Of a stretch of 64,000 nt of DNA, positions 34,326 to 45,858 are shown one piece after another. The stretch comes from Thelephora terrestris. Taxonomy: Eukaryota > Basidiomycota > Agaricomycetes > Thelephorales > Thelephoraceae. Position 1 is the stretch's first letter. Every line of letters begins with the position of its first letter. The notes under the pieces were generated by a model. The model was not told the DNA's origin. It worked only from the letters and a program-made list of their open reading frames with translations, and ran no database searches. The DNA is taken from NCBI GenBank assembly GCA_015956445.1, contig WIUZ02000004.1, positions 868,001 through 932,000 of the forward strand. The letters run 5' to 3'. Both the position numbers and the translations under genes were made by a program.

Positions 34326-36494
34326 ATGGACAATTCGGATTTTGATTTCGGTATTGTCTACCTGATTGAGAACGCTCAACAATTTTGGTCCGGTCAGTGT
34401 CAATCGCATCTCTCCGTCTTTTCTCACTAAGCCTATGCCAATAGAGCTTGAAGACATTTTGCACCTTCCCAGCGATCCAACCCTATCACGGCTTGATTCC
34501 ACCCTCAAGCGTTTCGTTTCCTTCTGTGCATCTTACCATGGTGCGCCGTCTCATGCGCATCATCCGTCCTACGACGTTTAATGCTATGGTGCACAACAGA
34601 GCAGTACCTCCAAACTTCAATGCAGCTGGAACATGCCTGTGAGCTTTTGCTCCACTCAGAATTATTCGCCTTCCACTCGGAAAGGATGTGCGATAATATT
34701 GTGGACGAAGTCCAGAAGGTATGCAAAAAAGCTCCATCACTGAGAAACAAATAAAGGGTTAACAATTTCCAGAGAACCGACCCCCACCTCCAGCTCATCC
34801 TTTATAACATTCTCCTCTTTTACGGACGCAAGAAAACCGGCTTTCTCCGTGCTCACAAGCGTTGGCAACCGTTGATACCTCTCTTGACCGATAATATACT
34901 GGTCGATTCCGATCCTGGGACACAAGACGCTCGCAATGGCGCTAATGCTTCCGGTCTCAGCTGGCCTCGGGGCATCGTCATACCTATAGAGACAAGAATC
35001 CGCATCCTATCCATACGTATGCTGTACGAAGTGTGTAGGGTGCAAAAGCTTTCCTACGACGATCTTAGTAAGCCATCCCTGCGTTCATCCCGCCCCAAGC
35101 GCTCACGCATTTGGCAGAGATTTTCAAAAACTCTTTTATAGGTTACCTGTTCGACTTGGTTGAGCAGACGAGGGACATGGAAGACGAAACCTTCAATTAT
35201 TCGGTCATTAAATTGATTGTCAGTCCCCAAGTTTTCACCCTCTCGTTCCTTCTAAAAGGTTTGGCAGGTTTCCTTGAATGAACAGTTTATGGTAGCACTG
35301 CTTTCTGCAAATACGCCAAGCAAGGACAAGCCCGGAACGGAAGAAAAAACGGGGCACGAAAATCGCGTCGTCTCGGTTTTAATGCGCCGCCTGGGATCCA
35401 GCAGAACCTTCGGTGAAAACCTGATTTTCATGCTCAACCGGGCTGGTAACCATCACCGTTCAGGTTTCGCATGTAGCGAGGTGCTGACACGAATCCTCAG
35501 GGCGTTCACCTGAAGATCTTTGCATGCAACTTCTCGTGCTGAAGCTCTTATATATCCTGTTCACGACGCAGGGGACCTCTGAGTATTTTTATACCAACGA
35601 CCTCCGCGTGCTGGTAGATGTCTTCCTACGCGAGGTCCTTGATCTGGACGAAGATAGCGAATCGGTGCGTTTTCATCCACTAGGCAGATGGGGTATATAA
35701 ACTGACGGGGGTGCGGCTAGCTTCGCCATACTTATCTCCGTGTCCTCCACCCCCTCCTCACGAGAACCCAGCTCCGTTCAACTCCGTATAAGCGTTCACA
35801 GATCAAGCTTGCCTTGGAATCCCTTGTCGGCAACTCCACAATCCGCGACATCAACCCCACGACCAAACGCCTCGTCGAACGGTGCCTGGGCGGTGACTGG
35901 TGTGTTCAACTCAAGAAGACGACGCCTATCCCTAGTTCTCCTGTGTCGGAATTCATGCGGGAGGATGGTCCTGAGCCGGCCCCGAAGCCAGATAATTGCC
36001 TTTTGGGTCCTGAGCCAGTAAAACAGAAATCGTTAAAGTCCGCCAGGAGTGCTGAGAATCTCCGACCGCAAGTGGATGGCCGAGGGGGAATCACCATCCG
36101 CAAGGCTAGCACGGACAGCTCCAATAGCCTGCCGAATGTCGCTGCCGCCTCGAGTAACTCACCTAAGCATGATCGATCCGACCACATGTCGCCTACACAG
36201 GACCTCCCACGGCACCCCATACGGTACGACTCGATGGAGATGTACGAGACCGCTTCTTCAAAAACCATCCGGTCGGAACCTGACCCTGATTCTCTCGGCA
36301 ATCCCCCACGAGCGATACCTTCACCTTCGGGCAGAAGATCTGCGCCCCCCGTTCCGCCACCGGTGAAAAGGCGAAAACCGCCGGCCATCCCGACACACCG
36401 TTCCCCTAGGTTGAATGGGGTGAACGGCGGCGGAAAGAACATGACCACCATTGGACCTACCATCACATCGAGCCCACTTTCGCAGAACTTCTAA
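34326..36494 (+). CDS. Ldb17/Dip1/SPIN90-family actin regulator
   Basis: The start [20 protein letters not shown] at 34326 joins by a short intron to [19 protein letters not shown]. Alternating helices typical of the leucine-rich Ldb17/SPIN90 domain follow: [49 protein letters not shown] and [27 protein letters not shown], and [17 protein letters not shown]. Eight or so exons join in frame, including G|GT-phase joins at 34391, 34580, 35450 and 35665. Family members (S. pombe Dip1, yeast Ldb17, mammalian SPIN90) activate Arp2/3 to make seed filaments at endocytic sites. The C-terminal part is disordered with a proline-rich, basic stretch ([17 protein letters not shown]) that could bind SH3 domains. 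Confidence 0.85.
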
Positions 36495-37123
36495 GTTTAT
36501 AAAATCCTCCCCATTCTTGGAACGGCCCTGGGCATTTTTATCTTTGCCGCGTACACACATAGTTCTCCCTTCCACCTCTTTCATGAATCCTCCGATCGCA
36601 CGCCACACACATCGCACTGTACTTCTATCACACATCACACCTTCGATCTTCGTTCTCGCCACCCGTTTCCACTGATTTGGCCATCAATTTCGCTCATTTC
36701 CGGAGGACCATCTCTTCTTTCATTACTATCAAGCCCTTTCACTCCCATACTATCACCTGGTTGCAGTCGCGCGACTGATCAGATAAATAATGGAAATAGA
36801 TGACGATAGATGCCCAATGTGAATCTGTTTTAACATACAAACCCATTTTATCCGTCAAAGAATTACGGTACGGGGGAAACGTTTGGGAAGAAGTGATTGG
36901 AAGCAAGGGCCGGAGAAAAGAGGCCAGGATGTCGAAGCAAACCAGAATTCCAACACACCCCCACCAACTCGTCTGTTGACGCCCACTGGCTTACTGATTT
37001 GAGAAAGAGCATTGCGAGATGTAGTGAAAGAAAAATGGATTAAAACGAGTGGAAGATTATTACCAAGAGAAGAACGAAGGAGGGGGAGGGCGGAAAAGTG
37101 AAGTCGCCAGCAGTGGGGCAACC
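36495..37123. other. convergent intergenic region, no gene seen
   Basis: AT-rich spacer between the stops of the Ldb17-like gene and the CaM-kinase gene, presumably both 3' UTRs. No family, tRNA or repeat was recognised. Confidence 0.5.
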
Positions 37124-39063
37124 TCAGTTGGCCTTTGACTTGTCGTTAACCGACAGCTGAGAAATCTGGGCAGAGAGTACCTCGGGACCCTTGTCATCGG
37201 TGCCATGGTGGTAAACATGCTCGTTTTCATCTACCGCTTCCTGTGAACCGAGATGATGAGTGGGGTGAGGGATATCGCACGATCAAGAGCCTGACCTTTT
37301 CTGACTCTTCCTTGTATTGTTGGAGGTTGCGGCTGAAGCTCTCGGCAACTGGGGACGCGAGGGAGGACATCCTCTTCATAGCCATCATCGTGAAGACCGC
37401 CTTGCGGACTACATTGAGGAGGGTCGGTGAGTAAAAATAGGACGGCGTTCTAAAAATGGAACAGACTGACATGTCTTCTTGGCATCGAAGTTCTTCTTCA
37501 CCTGTGGCAGGAGATCGGCAGCAGCGCCAGTGCTGTCAGTCACATAGTGTTCGCTCGACAACCACTTGTGAGCCAGCATGTCTTGGGCAGAGGGCCTTTT
37601 GACGGGGTTGATGGTGAGACAACATTTGATGAATTCTTTGGCCGTATCGGAAACGTTCTCCCAATACTCAACGGGCTCAAACTTGTAGTCGCCAGCGATG
37701 ATAGCCTCCGTCTCTTTGGCTTGCGATTCCCTATCGAATGGCGTATAGCCACAGAGGAGGAAATAAGTGATGACGCCCATAGCCCAGACGTCAACGGGTT
37801 TGTGATGGCCAGCTACATGACACTCTATCAGTTGTCTGTGAGATGCGGGGTTATTTTGGTCACTCACACTTCAAAAATATTTCTGGTGCCATGTACTAAA
37901 ATTTATTGGAGTCAGGAATAGAGTCGTTGAGCCATGCGCTGTCAGAGTCTGGGGGTCAGGACTCACGCCAGGAGTGCCACATATTTCGGTCAATAGGCCT
38001 ATTTTATCGGACTCAATTACTCTGCTGAGGCCGAAATCGCAGATCATAATGTCCGCCTCTTCGCTGGGATCCCTGAACAGCAAGTTTTCTGGCTTGAGGT
38101 CACGGTGCACGATACCACACTTGTGGAGATATGCAACAGCGCCGAATATGCATCCGACGAGGTGTGCAGCGTCCCTGTAACGGGTGAGAACAAGGTCGTA
38201 CGCGAGTCGAAAAACGCGTGCGATACGTACTTTTCATAGTAGTTACCCTTGGCGCAAATGCGATCAAAGAGCTCCCCACCAGTGCAAAGATCAAAACAGA
38301 GGTAGAGATTATGGGCGGTCTGACGGAAAATTGGGTGGTGAGGACTGCGCGGCGACGTCGAGAAAGTATCACAAGTACCTCGAAGTAATCGTGCAACGTT
38401 ACGATATTGGGATGAGACTTGGATACCTTCTTGAGGACGGCAATCTCATTCCTGACCTAGGGATAATTGGATCGGCGGTCTGCGCAAGGGGCGATAGGCC
38501 ACAGGTCATGAACCTACCATGTGTTCTCTGCCCTCCATGAGCTTCTTGTTGATCACTTTGCAAGCATAGTGGGTTCCAGTCTTGATGTGGACGGCCTCTT
38601 TGACGATGGCGTACGTGCCGCTGCCGAGTGTCTTTCCAGTTCTGTACTGTGGACACGGAACGGAGAGGGATCAGGATTGAAATCCGGAATAGTGAAGAGG
38701 CAGGTGGGTACCTGGCAGGGGACGGTCTGTGTGGGTGGCATGATGCTTGTGTCTTCTGCCTGTGGTTGCGATTGGAATCGAGATTAAGCAAGAGCGAACG
38801 AAGTGAACGCGGGCATTCCGGCGATATCACACCTTGTCGACAGTCCCTTCGGCCGGCCGACTTCCCTCTTTAGGCTGGTCCCCGGCCGGATGGTCAGCGG
38901 GGTCCCCGCTGGTGGATGGTGGCGGAGAAGGGTTATTAGAGGCGGTTGTTGCATGCTGGTCGCGCTTCATGCCAGGTTGGAAGAGCCTAGAGACCCTCTT
39001 GAGGGATGACCCAGACTTCGTGGCGGACGGGCTCTTCTGGTTCTTGCTGGGGGCTTGACCCAT
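37124..39063 (-). CDS. CMK1: Ca2+/calmodulin-dependent protein kinase with predicted N-myristoylation
   Basis: The kinase domain runs from YRTGKTLGSGTYAIVKEAVH (Gly-rich loop) through HYACKVINKK (catalytic Lys), MHRDLKPENLLF, MICDFGLSRV, CGTPG-YMAPEIF across an intron, and GHHKPVDVWAMGVITYFLLC to HKWL. A calmodulin-binding-like basic amphipathic segment follows (VRKAVFTMMAMKRMSSL), then a short tail ending at 37124. An upstream exon beginning MGQAPSKNQKSPSATKSGSS at 39063 joins across a GTGTGA...CCACAG intron in frame to AEDTSIMPPTQTVPCQ; MGQAPS is a good N-myristoylation signal. A start at the downstream ATG (38741) would give a shorter cytosolic kinase. The family transduces Ca2+ signals; substrates are unknown. 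About ten introns. Confidence 0.88.
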
Positions 39064-39817
39064 GGTGGTGGTAGTGGGAGTGGATGGTGGTCAGAAGCGT
39101 GGTTTGTGAATTGTTGGTTGCCGCCTGTCTTAAGTCGTCTGTGGGGGGTGAGGCAGTACAAGAGTCAATAATAGTTGTGGCTTTGCACTGAATCATCGCT
39201 CGCACTGCTGTGCGTAGCCTCTCCTCGGCATCCCCCAAACTTTGTATTCGAGGCGGTCATGTACATCTTCCGTTCAGTCGACCATGGAGTGCAGCGGTGT
39301 CTCCCTACTTGGACAGACCGCCGTTCACGGTTAGCGTGCTACTAGTGGGCGTGTATACGTCTCTCAAATTATAAAGGCCGTGAATCTGTGGCATCCCCCT
39401 CGTGTATTTTCTCTGTTCTTCCCTTGCCAGTTCCCCTCTCGCTCGCACAAGCTAGCGTATTTCGCGTCAAAGAGGAAATTACAAGCAAAGTGGGAAGAGC
39501 GGAAACCAAGTTCGCTTGTTCAGGGTCTCCGATTGACATCGGTACTTCGCCTCTGGGTCCCCCATCTGGTTGCAGCAGTGTCCGCCTTCTGTCCTCTCAC
39601 TTTCTCCTTATAATACTTTTAGAATATTTCAAAGTACGCTCAGACTCTTGGGTGTCTCCCTTCCACTCCTTTCCTCCCCCCCACTCCCCCGAATTCCCTC
39701 CAACCCACCTCCCCGTCGGTGCCTACGCGCGTCTTTCGAGCTCTGCGACTTCCCAGACATCTCCCAGGCGTTCTCCTCGTGAATATTCAAGCTCAAGTCC
39801 ACTCTACCCCCTAGATT
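39064..39817. other. divergent promoter and long leader
   Basis: Holds the promoter of the CaM kinase and the leader of the plus-strand gene at 39818. From the TATA box at 39370 to 39817 there is no ATG on the plus strand, although open frames without a start exist. A pyrimidine-rich stretch runs through 39610-39720. Confidence 0.5.
39370..39375 (+). promoter_or_regulatory. TATA box of the gene at 39818
   Basis: TATAAA on the plus strand, about 445 bases before the first downstream ATG (39818). The distance implies a long, ATG-free leader or an unseen leader intron. Confidence 0.4.
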
Positions 39818-41625
39818 ATGCATCTTCGACTAGTTTCTCCGCACCCAACCCCCGCAGTATACCTCTCACTCTCCTTCCCCTTCAACGCTTCCCACCTCCC
39901 CCTACCTCCAGCCTGGTCCTTTTCCACCCAGAGACTCGCTAACGATGATTTGGAAATTCCAAACGCAATTCACTTTCTCGAAAAGTCAACCTGGATCATC
40001 TCCGTGCTCGACCAGGTCATCTTCGACCTCTCCTCGTTGACTATCACCTGTCATTTCATAGATGGCACCAAGGAGGAATGGCCATTAGTCGCAATGGACT
40101 GCGTCCGTGCTTTGGAGAGCGTTGTGGCCGACGTGAACTCCGCTCTGTCTACAGAAACAAGGAGAAAGGACTGTTCTCTGGTAGCCCCACAGTCAACAGA
40201 CCCACTGCCAGCCCCCATTCAGTCCACTGTTCGACCGAAGCATAGGAAATCGCGCTCCTTTTTCGCCCCGTTCGTAACCATGGTCTCGTGCGTTTTTACT
40301 GCGTTTTCCACGATAATTTCACCTCTCACCTCGTGTACAGCGGCATTGTCACCACGATATCGTTGTCATCTCCAATAAGGGAACTCACTTTCGGCCCGAA
40401 GACTGCAACCCCATCTTCCCCGCCCATGGCCTCACCACCACCGGAAGAAACCCATACCCCAGTTGTTCGTTCGGAATGCATCCGCCGACGCGCTCGTGGT
40501 CGATTTGTCGATATCTATCGCTCGTGGATCCTTCCAGAGTTGAAGAGAAGGTCAAAATTCTCTGATTACTATACATGGATCCTTCGCAGTTTACTGGAGC
40601 GCAACAAAGCCCATATATGCTTCCTCCTTGAACAGGTCGGGGCCCCTATACCACCAACGGAGGATGATTACCTTTTGTCTCGCATTAAGAAGGACCTTCC
40701 TCCTTCTCGCGAATCTTCCACCGGAACGGAGGATGAAGGTGATGGTCTATCCATTGCAGCGACCACCGACACCGATGGTTCATCCATCCACACCCCAACC
40801 GAGGGAGTCTCCTTATACCGCAACAGCTACCTGAATACCGAGTTTCCTCGTTCCCCTTCGCCCCAAGAGTTCACCTCCGAGGATTTGGAGCTATACCATT
40901 CCCTATGCCAGGAGGGTGACCGTTTGCGACAGTTGATCCATAGAAACGACCTGTTCGAAAGCCGCATATCTAGTGATGAGGCACAGCTGCACTCCATGCT
41001 GGAGGTCAAGAGCCGCCGCCGAGCGTGGTCGAACAGGGATTTTTGCGGAGGTGCACCAATGGCTTTGGTGGGGCTTGCGACGCCATTTAAGAGCTCCCCT
41101 CTGGCCAGGTGTGAACCGATGACCCCTGAGGCGGCATCGCCGTGGGTACCCGGTCATAACAGCCGTGATTCGTCCCATTATCTGTGCGTCACAAGCGGCA
41201 CGCACGACCTGTCCGAACTATTCCCTGAGGTCGAGGAAGATTACGATGAAGACGACGACCACACATTGATTGACTACCAGAGTCCGACGGTCATCGATCT
41301 CGAGATGGGGCTCCCAATCCCCGTCACACGTGCTCCGACCCTCCAGATGAAGAGCCGGGTAAATGCACCCAAGGTCAGAGCGCGGGATCCCTTCAATGCG
41401 AACGACGGTTTCCTACCCTTCCACAACAACCATTCAGACCATGTACCTTCCCCACCCTCCTTATACCCCGCACGACCCACCAGTAAACTCCAGGGAAGTA
41501 CCACCAGTCAGGAGCTGCCGCTAACGATGGAATACCCGCCCCAATATTCCGAGGAGGACGCGATCCAACCATTCCGATCTGACTGGAATTCGTCGCCCCC
41601 TACCATCCTCATGGCCTGCCGTTAG
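39818..41625 (+). CDS. protein of unknown function, 571 aa
   Basis: Two exons (39818-40287 and 40380-41625) join across a GTGCGT...AATAAG intron. After a hydrophobic and Pro-rich first 40 residues, ordered blocks appear: IPNAIHFLEKSTWIISVLDQ, VIFDLSSLTITCHFIDGTK and DCVRALESVVADVNSAL, then in exon 2 RARGRFVDIYRSWILPELKR and SDYYTWILRSLLERNKAHIC. The remainder is Ser/Pro/Asp-rich and disordered with acidic runs. No known domain was recognised. The start at 39818 is the first ATG after the TATA box and keeps the main frame. Confidence 0.65.
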
Positions 41626-42199
41626 GGCTGCCAGCTGGATTCTGCTTGACTTTTACGCCTTTTCCCTCTTTCTTTGTCCTCGCAATCACACTCGCACATA
41701 CTCTTTTGAACATGGCTACCCACAGTTCCGTCCTCATTGGATCTCTAATTCCACATTCTAGTTGCATACACACAATCTTCCCTCCTTGCTTCCATATGCA
41801 CCCATTCGTTTTCCATGTGTCCTCGCTCTTTTCCTCCTGCTCACATCTAGGGGTTCTGTTGTCCTGTTTTATGTGTATAGTCTCATCGTCCATTTCATTG
41901 CACTGCTTTCCGCTCTTTCTCATCCCACTACCCACGTAAACTGGTTGTCATTTATTGTACAGCCAGTCCTTGTGAATAGCTTCTCGGAAGTCTTCTAACT
42001 CTACCTGGTTGTGGTCCCTTGTGGGGCTATGTTTTCCACACATCACATCCCCCGTGAGAGGTCACTGCTATATATTCGCCCATTTGAACGGAAGTAGAGT
42101 AAGCCCTACTGTATTATAGTTCTTACTAGATTTAACTTCCGTCGCCCGATGAATTTGGCCAGGTCTAAGGCGGTCAGTTACGCAGCGACCAAGATAGTA
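41626..42199. other. convergent intergenic region, no gene seen
   Basis: Pyrimidine-rich on the plus strand (41640-41930), then AT-rich; presumably the 3' UTRs of the unknown gene and of purine nucleoside phosphorylase. No other feature recognised. Confidence 0.5.
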
Positions 42200-43421
42200 T
42201 CAGAGTGTCTTTTGGATCAGTCGTTCGACGACTGTGCGCATGACCTCTGCCTTCTTCAAACCTGATTCCAGGACTTGCTTATGATTGATAGTCGGTTGAG
42301 GCGGGTCCCCAACGATCCTCCCTTCGAGCTAGAGCAGGTACGCGAAGTCGGTAAATAAGGTTTCTCGAGTCAGAAGGTGGGGATAGATAGGCAATACCTC
42401 TGCCCGCACTTCGGCCTTCATGCTTCTATAGGTGTCGGGAATGACGACAAAGTTGGTGACTAAACTTATAGCAATAACTTCTAGGTTTTCTTCCCTAGCT
42501 GCAAGAACCTCCGGGATGGTGCTCATGCCTGCAACGTCTGCTCCGGCCATGCGGAGGAGTCGGCCCTCGGCGGGGGACTCAAAGGTGGGACCGGAGACCC
42601 AGGCGTAAGTGCCCTCGGCGAAGTCGTCGAGGTTGTACCCGAGTTCATGTACGGCGTGGAAGAACGCACGGCGGAGAGTCGTCGAGTATGCGTTAGAGGT
42701 GGGTAGGAAGCGAGGAAGTTGGGGGTCAGGCTGGGGTCCAAGAAGGGGGTTGAAACCTGACAGGTTTGGTAGACCGAGGTGGTCATGCAATACGACGACT
42801 TGGCGAGGAAAGCGAGGTCAGACAGATGTGAGAGGATGCTGAGGAATTGTTCATACTTGTCCCCACTGGAATCTTGGGATTGAGTGATCCAGAGACGTTT
42901 GTCACTGTCATCAAATCTTTTAGGCCCGCGCATGCGAGGACAGATGTTTTGGCGAGGGGGCTAACCGATGAGGTTCTTAACTCCCAACCGAGCCATAATT
43001 CTGACGGGGAACATGATCCTTTGGAACGGATAGCCTTCGTAAGCATGGAACTAAAATTACAGATGAGGTGTTGAGAAGTGTGTGAGGTGGCTGGGGCTCT
43101 TACTCTTCCCAGCATCGCCACGACGGGGACACTGCCACAGAAACCAAAGACCAGATTGCTCTTGTGCCCCTCGACTAGAGCCGGGGGCAAGAGTTACATT
43201 TCGTTTCGTGCCTGGCAAATTTTAGAATATATCGCACCCGTGCTGATCAAGAAACCCGGTAGATCCCTGTATGGGACGCATACGGCCTCGGTGAAGGACC
43301 CGGCGAGTGTGCTCAAGCCAGACCCACAGACAATACCTACCTTTGGCTGTCTGAGGTTCTGCGGAACGAGTTTGGCGATGGATCCGAGGCAAGCAGCGAA
43401 GGGTAGTTGAGCGTCGGTCAT
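42200..43421 (-). CDS. PNP1: purine nucleoside phosphorylase
   Basis: The product phosphorolyses inosine and guanosine to base plus ribose-1-phosphate in purine salvage. The start MTDAQLPFAACLGSIAKLVP at 43421 is followed by KVGIVCGSGLSTLAGSF (phosphate-binding loop). Later exons give VFGFCGSVPVVAMLGR, HDHLGLPNLSGFNPLLGP, FLPTSNAYSTTLRRAFF, EGTYAWVSGPTFESPAE, and MAGADVAGMSTIPEVLAARE, the standard family order. The last exon, LEGRIVGDPPQPTINH to IQKTL, is reached by a GTATTG...CTCTAG intron after VRAE and ends at 42200. About six introns. It is arranged divergently with IDP1, ATG-to-ATG 139 bases. Confidence 0.92.
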
Positions 43422-43560
43422 GGCAATTGTCGTTGACGTTGAGCCCCGGAAGTAAATGACGATCAAGTCGGGTTTTTTTAGCCGCACCTTTCCTCTCAGC
43501 CTCTCTCTTCCCGTTCTCTAACCGAGCCCTTTCGGACTGAGGACGTGTTTGTTGGCGAAC
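43422..43560. promoter_or_regulatory. 139-base bidirectional promoter of PNP1 and IDP1
   Basis: The ATGs of purine nucleoside phosphorylase (minus) and NADP-isocitrate dehydrogenase (plus) are separated by only 139 bases, so the two genes must share promoter sequence. No clear TATA box was seen on either strand; a T/C-rich stretch precedes the IDP1 start. Confidence 0.6.
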
Positions 43561-45460
43561 ATGTTCTCTAGGTCTGCACGTTACCTCGTTCGCCCAGCAT
43601 ACTTAACCCAGCGAGGGTTTGCGACCACGATGGTTAGGCACCGTCAGTTCTGTTGCATTAAACCCTCCCGCGCATCCCCCCATTCTGATTTCCCCTCCAT
43701 GCTTCGTGTATCTCAGAGACGAAAATTGCTGTAGCGAACCCGGTGGTTGAACTCGATGGAGATGAAATGACTCGAATCATCTGGAAGAAGATTCGTGAAG
43801 AGGTTCGCACAGTCTTTGGGCCCGATGTTAACGTTATACGCGCACATATACCGAACGGGGTGCGTTGCAGCTCATTCTCCCATACTTGGATCTCAACATC
43901 AAGTACTATGATCTTGGACTCGAGTCCCGAGACGCTGTACGTCCCCCTCGTTTCCCCCCGTAACCCGGCGCGCGGGCAATCCCGCGTTCAAGGACTGACT
44001 TCGTTACCTGTTTTCCCAGACGAATGACCAGATCACTATTGACTCTGCCCATGCCATCCAAAAGTACAATGTTGGAATCAAGTGCGCAACCATCACGCCA
44101 GATGAAGCCAGGGTGGAGGAATTTCATCTGAAGCAGATGTGGAAGAGTCCTAACGGCACCGTACGTTACTTCTCCTCGAACGTTCCAGTTCTCAATTTGA
44201 CTGAACGACAAACAAGATCCGTAACATCCTTGGAGGGACGGTGTTCCGTGAACCCATTATCCTAGAAAAGATACCCCGTCCTGTCCCGGGCTGGATTAAC
44301 CCGATCGTCATTGGCCGTCACGCATTTGGTGATCAGGTAAGCAATATACTCGACCAGCCTAACGTCTGTGCTACCGCAGTTCATGGAAATTCTCACGTTT
44401 TTTCGCAACAGTATCGTTCAACAGATTTCATTGCCCCCGGTCCGGGTAAATTGCAACTCGTGTTCACTCCTGAGGATGGCTCCGCCCCGACGACCCTGAA
44501 CGTTTATGACTTCAAAGGCAAGGGTGTGGCCATGTCTATGTACAACACAGACGAGGTTCGCCAGTCTTTTGGACGAGCTGGTAACACCCGCTGAGGTTCC
44601 GCAGTCTATCACAGGGTTCGCGCACTCCTCGTTCAAGATTGCCTTGTCCAAGAAGATGCCGTTGGTCCGTTCCATGTATTATCAGATGAGATCCGACCCT
44701 GACGCGCGCCGCAGTTCATGTCAACGAAGAACACTATCATGAAAAAATACGATGGCAGGTTCAAGGACATCTTCCAGGAAATCTATGACGGGTACGTGTG
44801 AACTAACTCTAATTCTATGACACGCTGACCCCAAGTTCCGAAAGTCAATACAAGTCCCAATTCGAAGCTGCCGGAATCTACTATGAGCACCGACTGATTG
44901 ACGACATGGTTGCGCAAGCGATCAAATCATCCGGGGGTTTCGTTTGGGCTTGCAAGAATTACGATGGTGACGTCCAATCAGACATTCTAGCTCAAGGCTT
45001 TGGAAGTCTGGGAATGATGACCAGTGAGCTCATCACTCCTGACGGCAAGACTGTCGAGAGTGAGGCTGCCCACGGCACTGTCACCAGACACTACCGTGAG
45101 TGGCAAAAGGGTAAAGAAACCTCAACGAACCCGGTAGCATCGATTTTCGCGTGGACCCGTGGACTTCTACACAGGGCCAAGCTCGACAACAACGTTCCTC
45201 TCAAAGATTTCTGCACATCCCTCGAAGAGTCTTGCGTGGAAGTCATTGACAAGGATGGGGTTATGACCAAAGACCTCGCCCTTGCTATCCACGGCAAGGA
45301 GATGAAGCGAGAGCACTGGGTCGTAACCGATGTTTACATGGATGCCGTCAACGTGAGTCCACTTCTGTTTTTCAGTATTTGAGTCGAATGCGATGCTGGT
45401 TCACAGGACAAACTGAAGGGCAAGTTGGCCGCGAATGAGTCCACGAAACATGTCGTGTAA
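43561..45460 (+). CDS. IDP1: NADP+-dependent isocitrate dehydrogenase, mitochondrial type
   Basis: The protein begins with a basic, Arg/Ser/Thr-rich presequence ([20 protein letters not shown]) typical of mitochondrial import. Eight or so exons then encode [129 protein letters not shown] and [20 protein letters not shown], all characteristic of the homodimeric NADP enzyme. It oxidises isocitrate to 2-oxoglutarate and supplies NADPH. The first intron uses donor GTCAGT after MVRH, so MVRH joins QTKIAVANP. The last exon ends [11 protein letters not shown] at 45460. Confidence 0.94.
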
Positions 45461-45858
45461 CCCAGGGGCAATGTCGATCTGCGATCTTGTACACAAACCC
45501 CCTCAACTGTAGCATTTGGAATAGATCGTGTGCGGGATGAATACTTGAGCAACGTGCAACCCGTTGGGGAAACTACAAGACCCAAGCGTTTCGTCCAACG
45601 ACCGATGGGTCGGATGGGTCACTGGTTTAGCAAGGATAGCCACAATTGGGAGTGAGGACATCGCCACAGATGCCCCGTTTGAAGGGGACGCGCCGCAGAG
45701 CACACCCATTGAAGAAATGATGATGGCCGAATGATGGCGACTCAATTGCTTGACGGCGCACATGAAAATGATCGGCTCAAGTTCCGTTCCGCTTCCGCCC
45801 ACCGACGACCGTGCCCCACACCATCTTCCGCCTCCGTTGGCTTGTTACTAGGTTCCAC

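Noticed and set aside
35906-36466. 186-codon minus-strand open frame
   Set aside because: It is the antisense shadow of the Pro/Ser-rich tail of the Ldb17-like gene.
39388-39942. 184-codon open frame before the unknown gene at 39818
   Set aside because: It contains no ATG. Splicing it through an apparent intron at 39857-39909 would need a start that is absent, so the ATG at 39818 without that intron was preferred.
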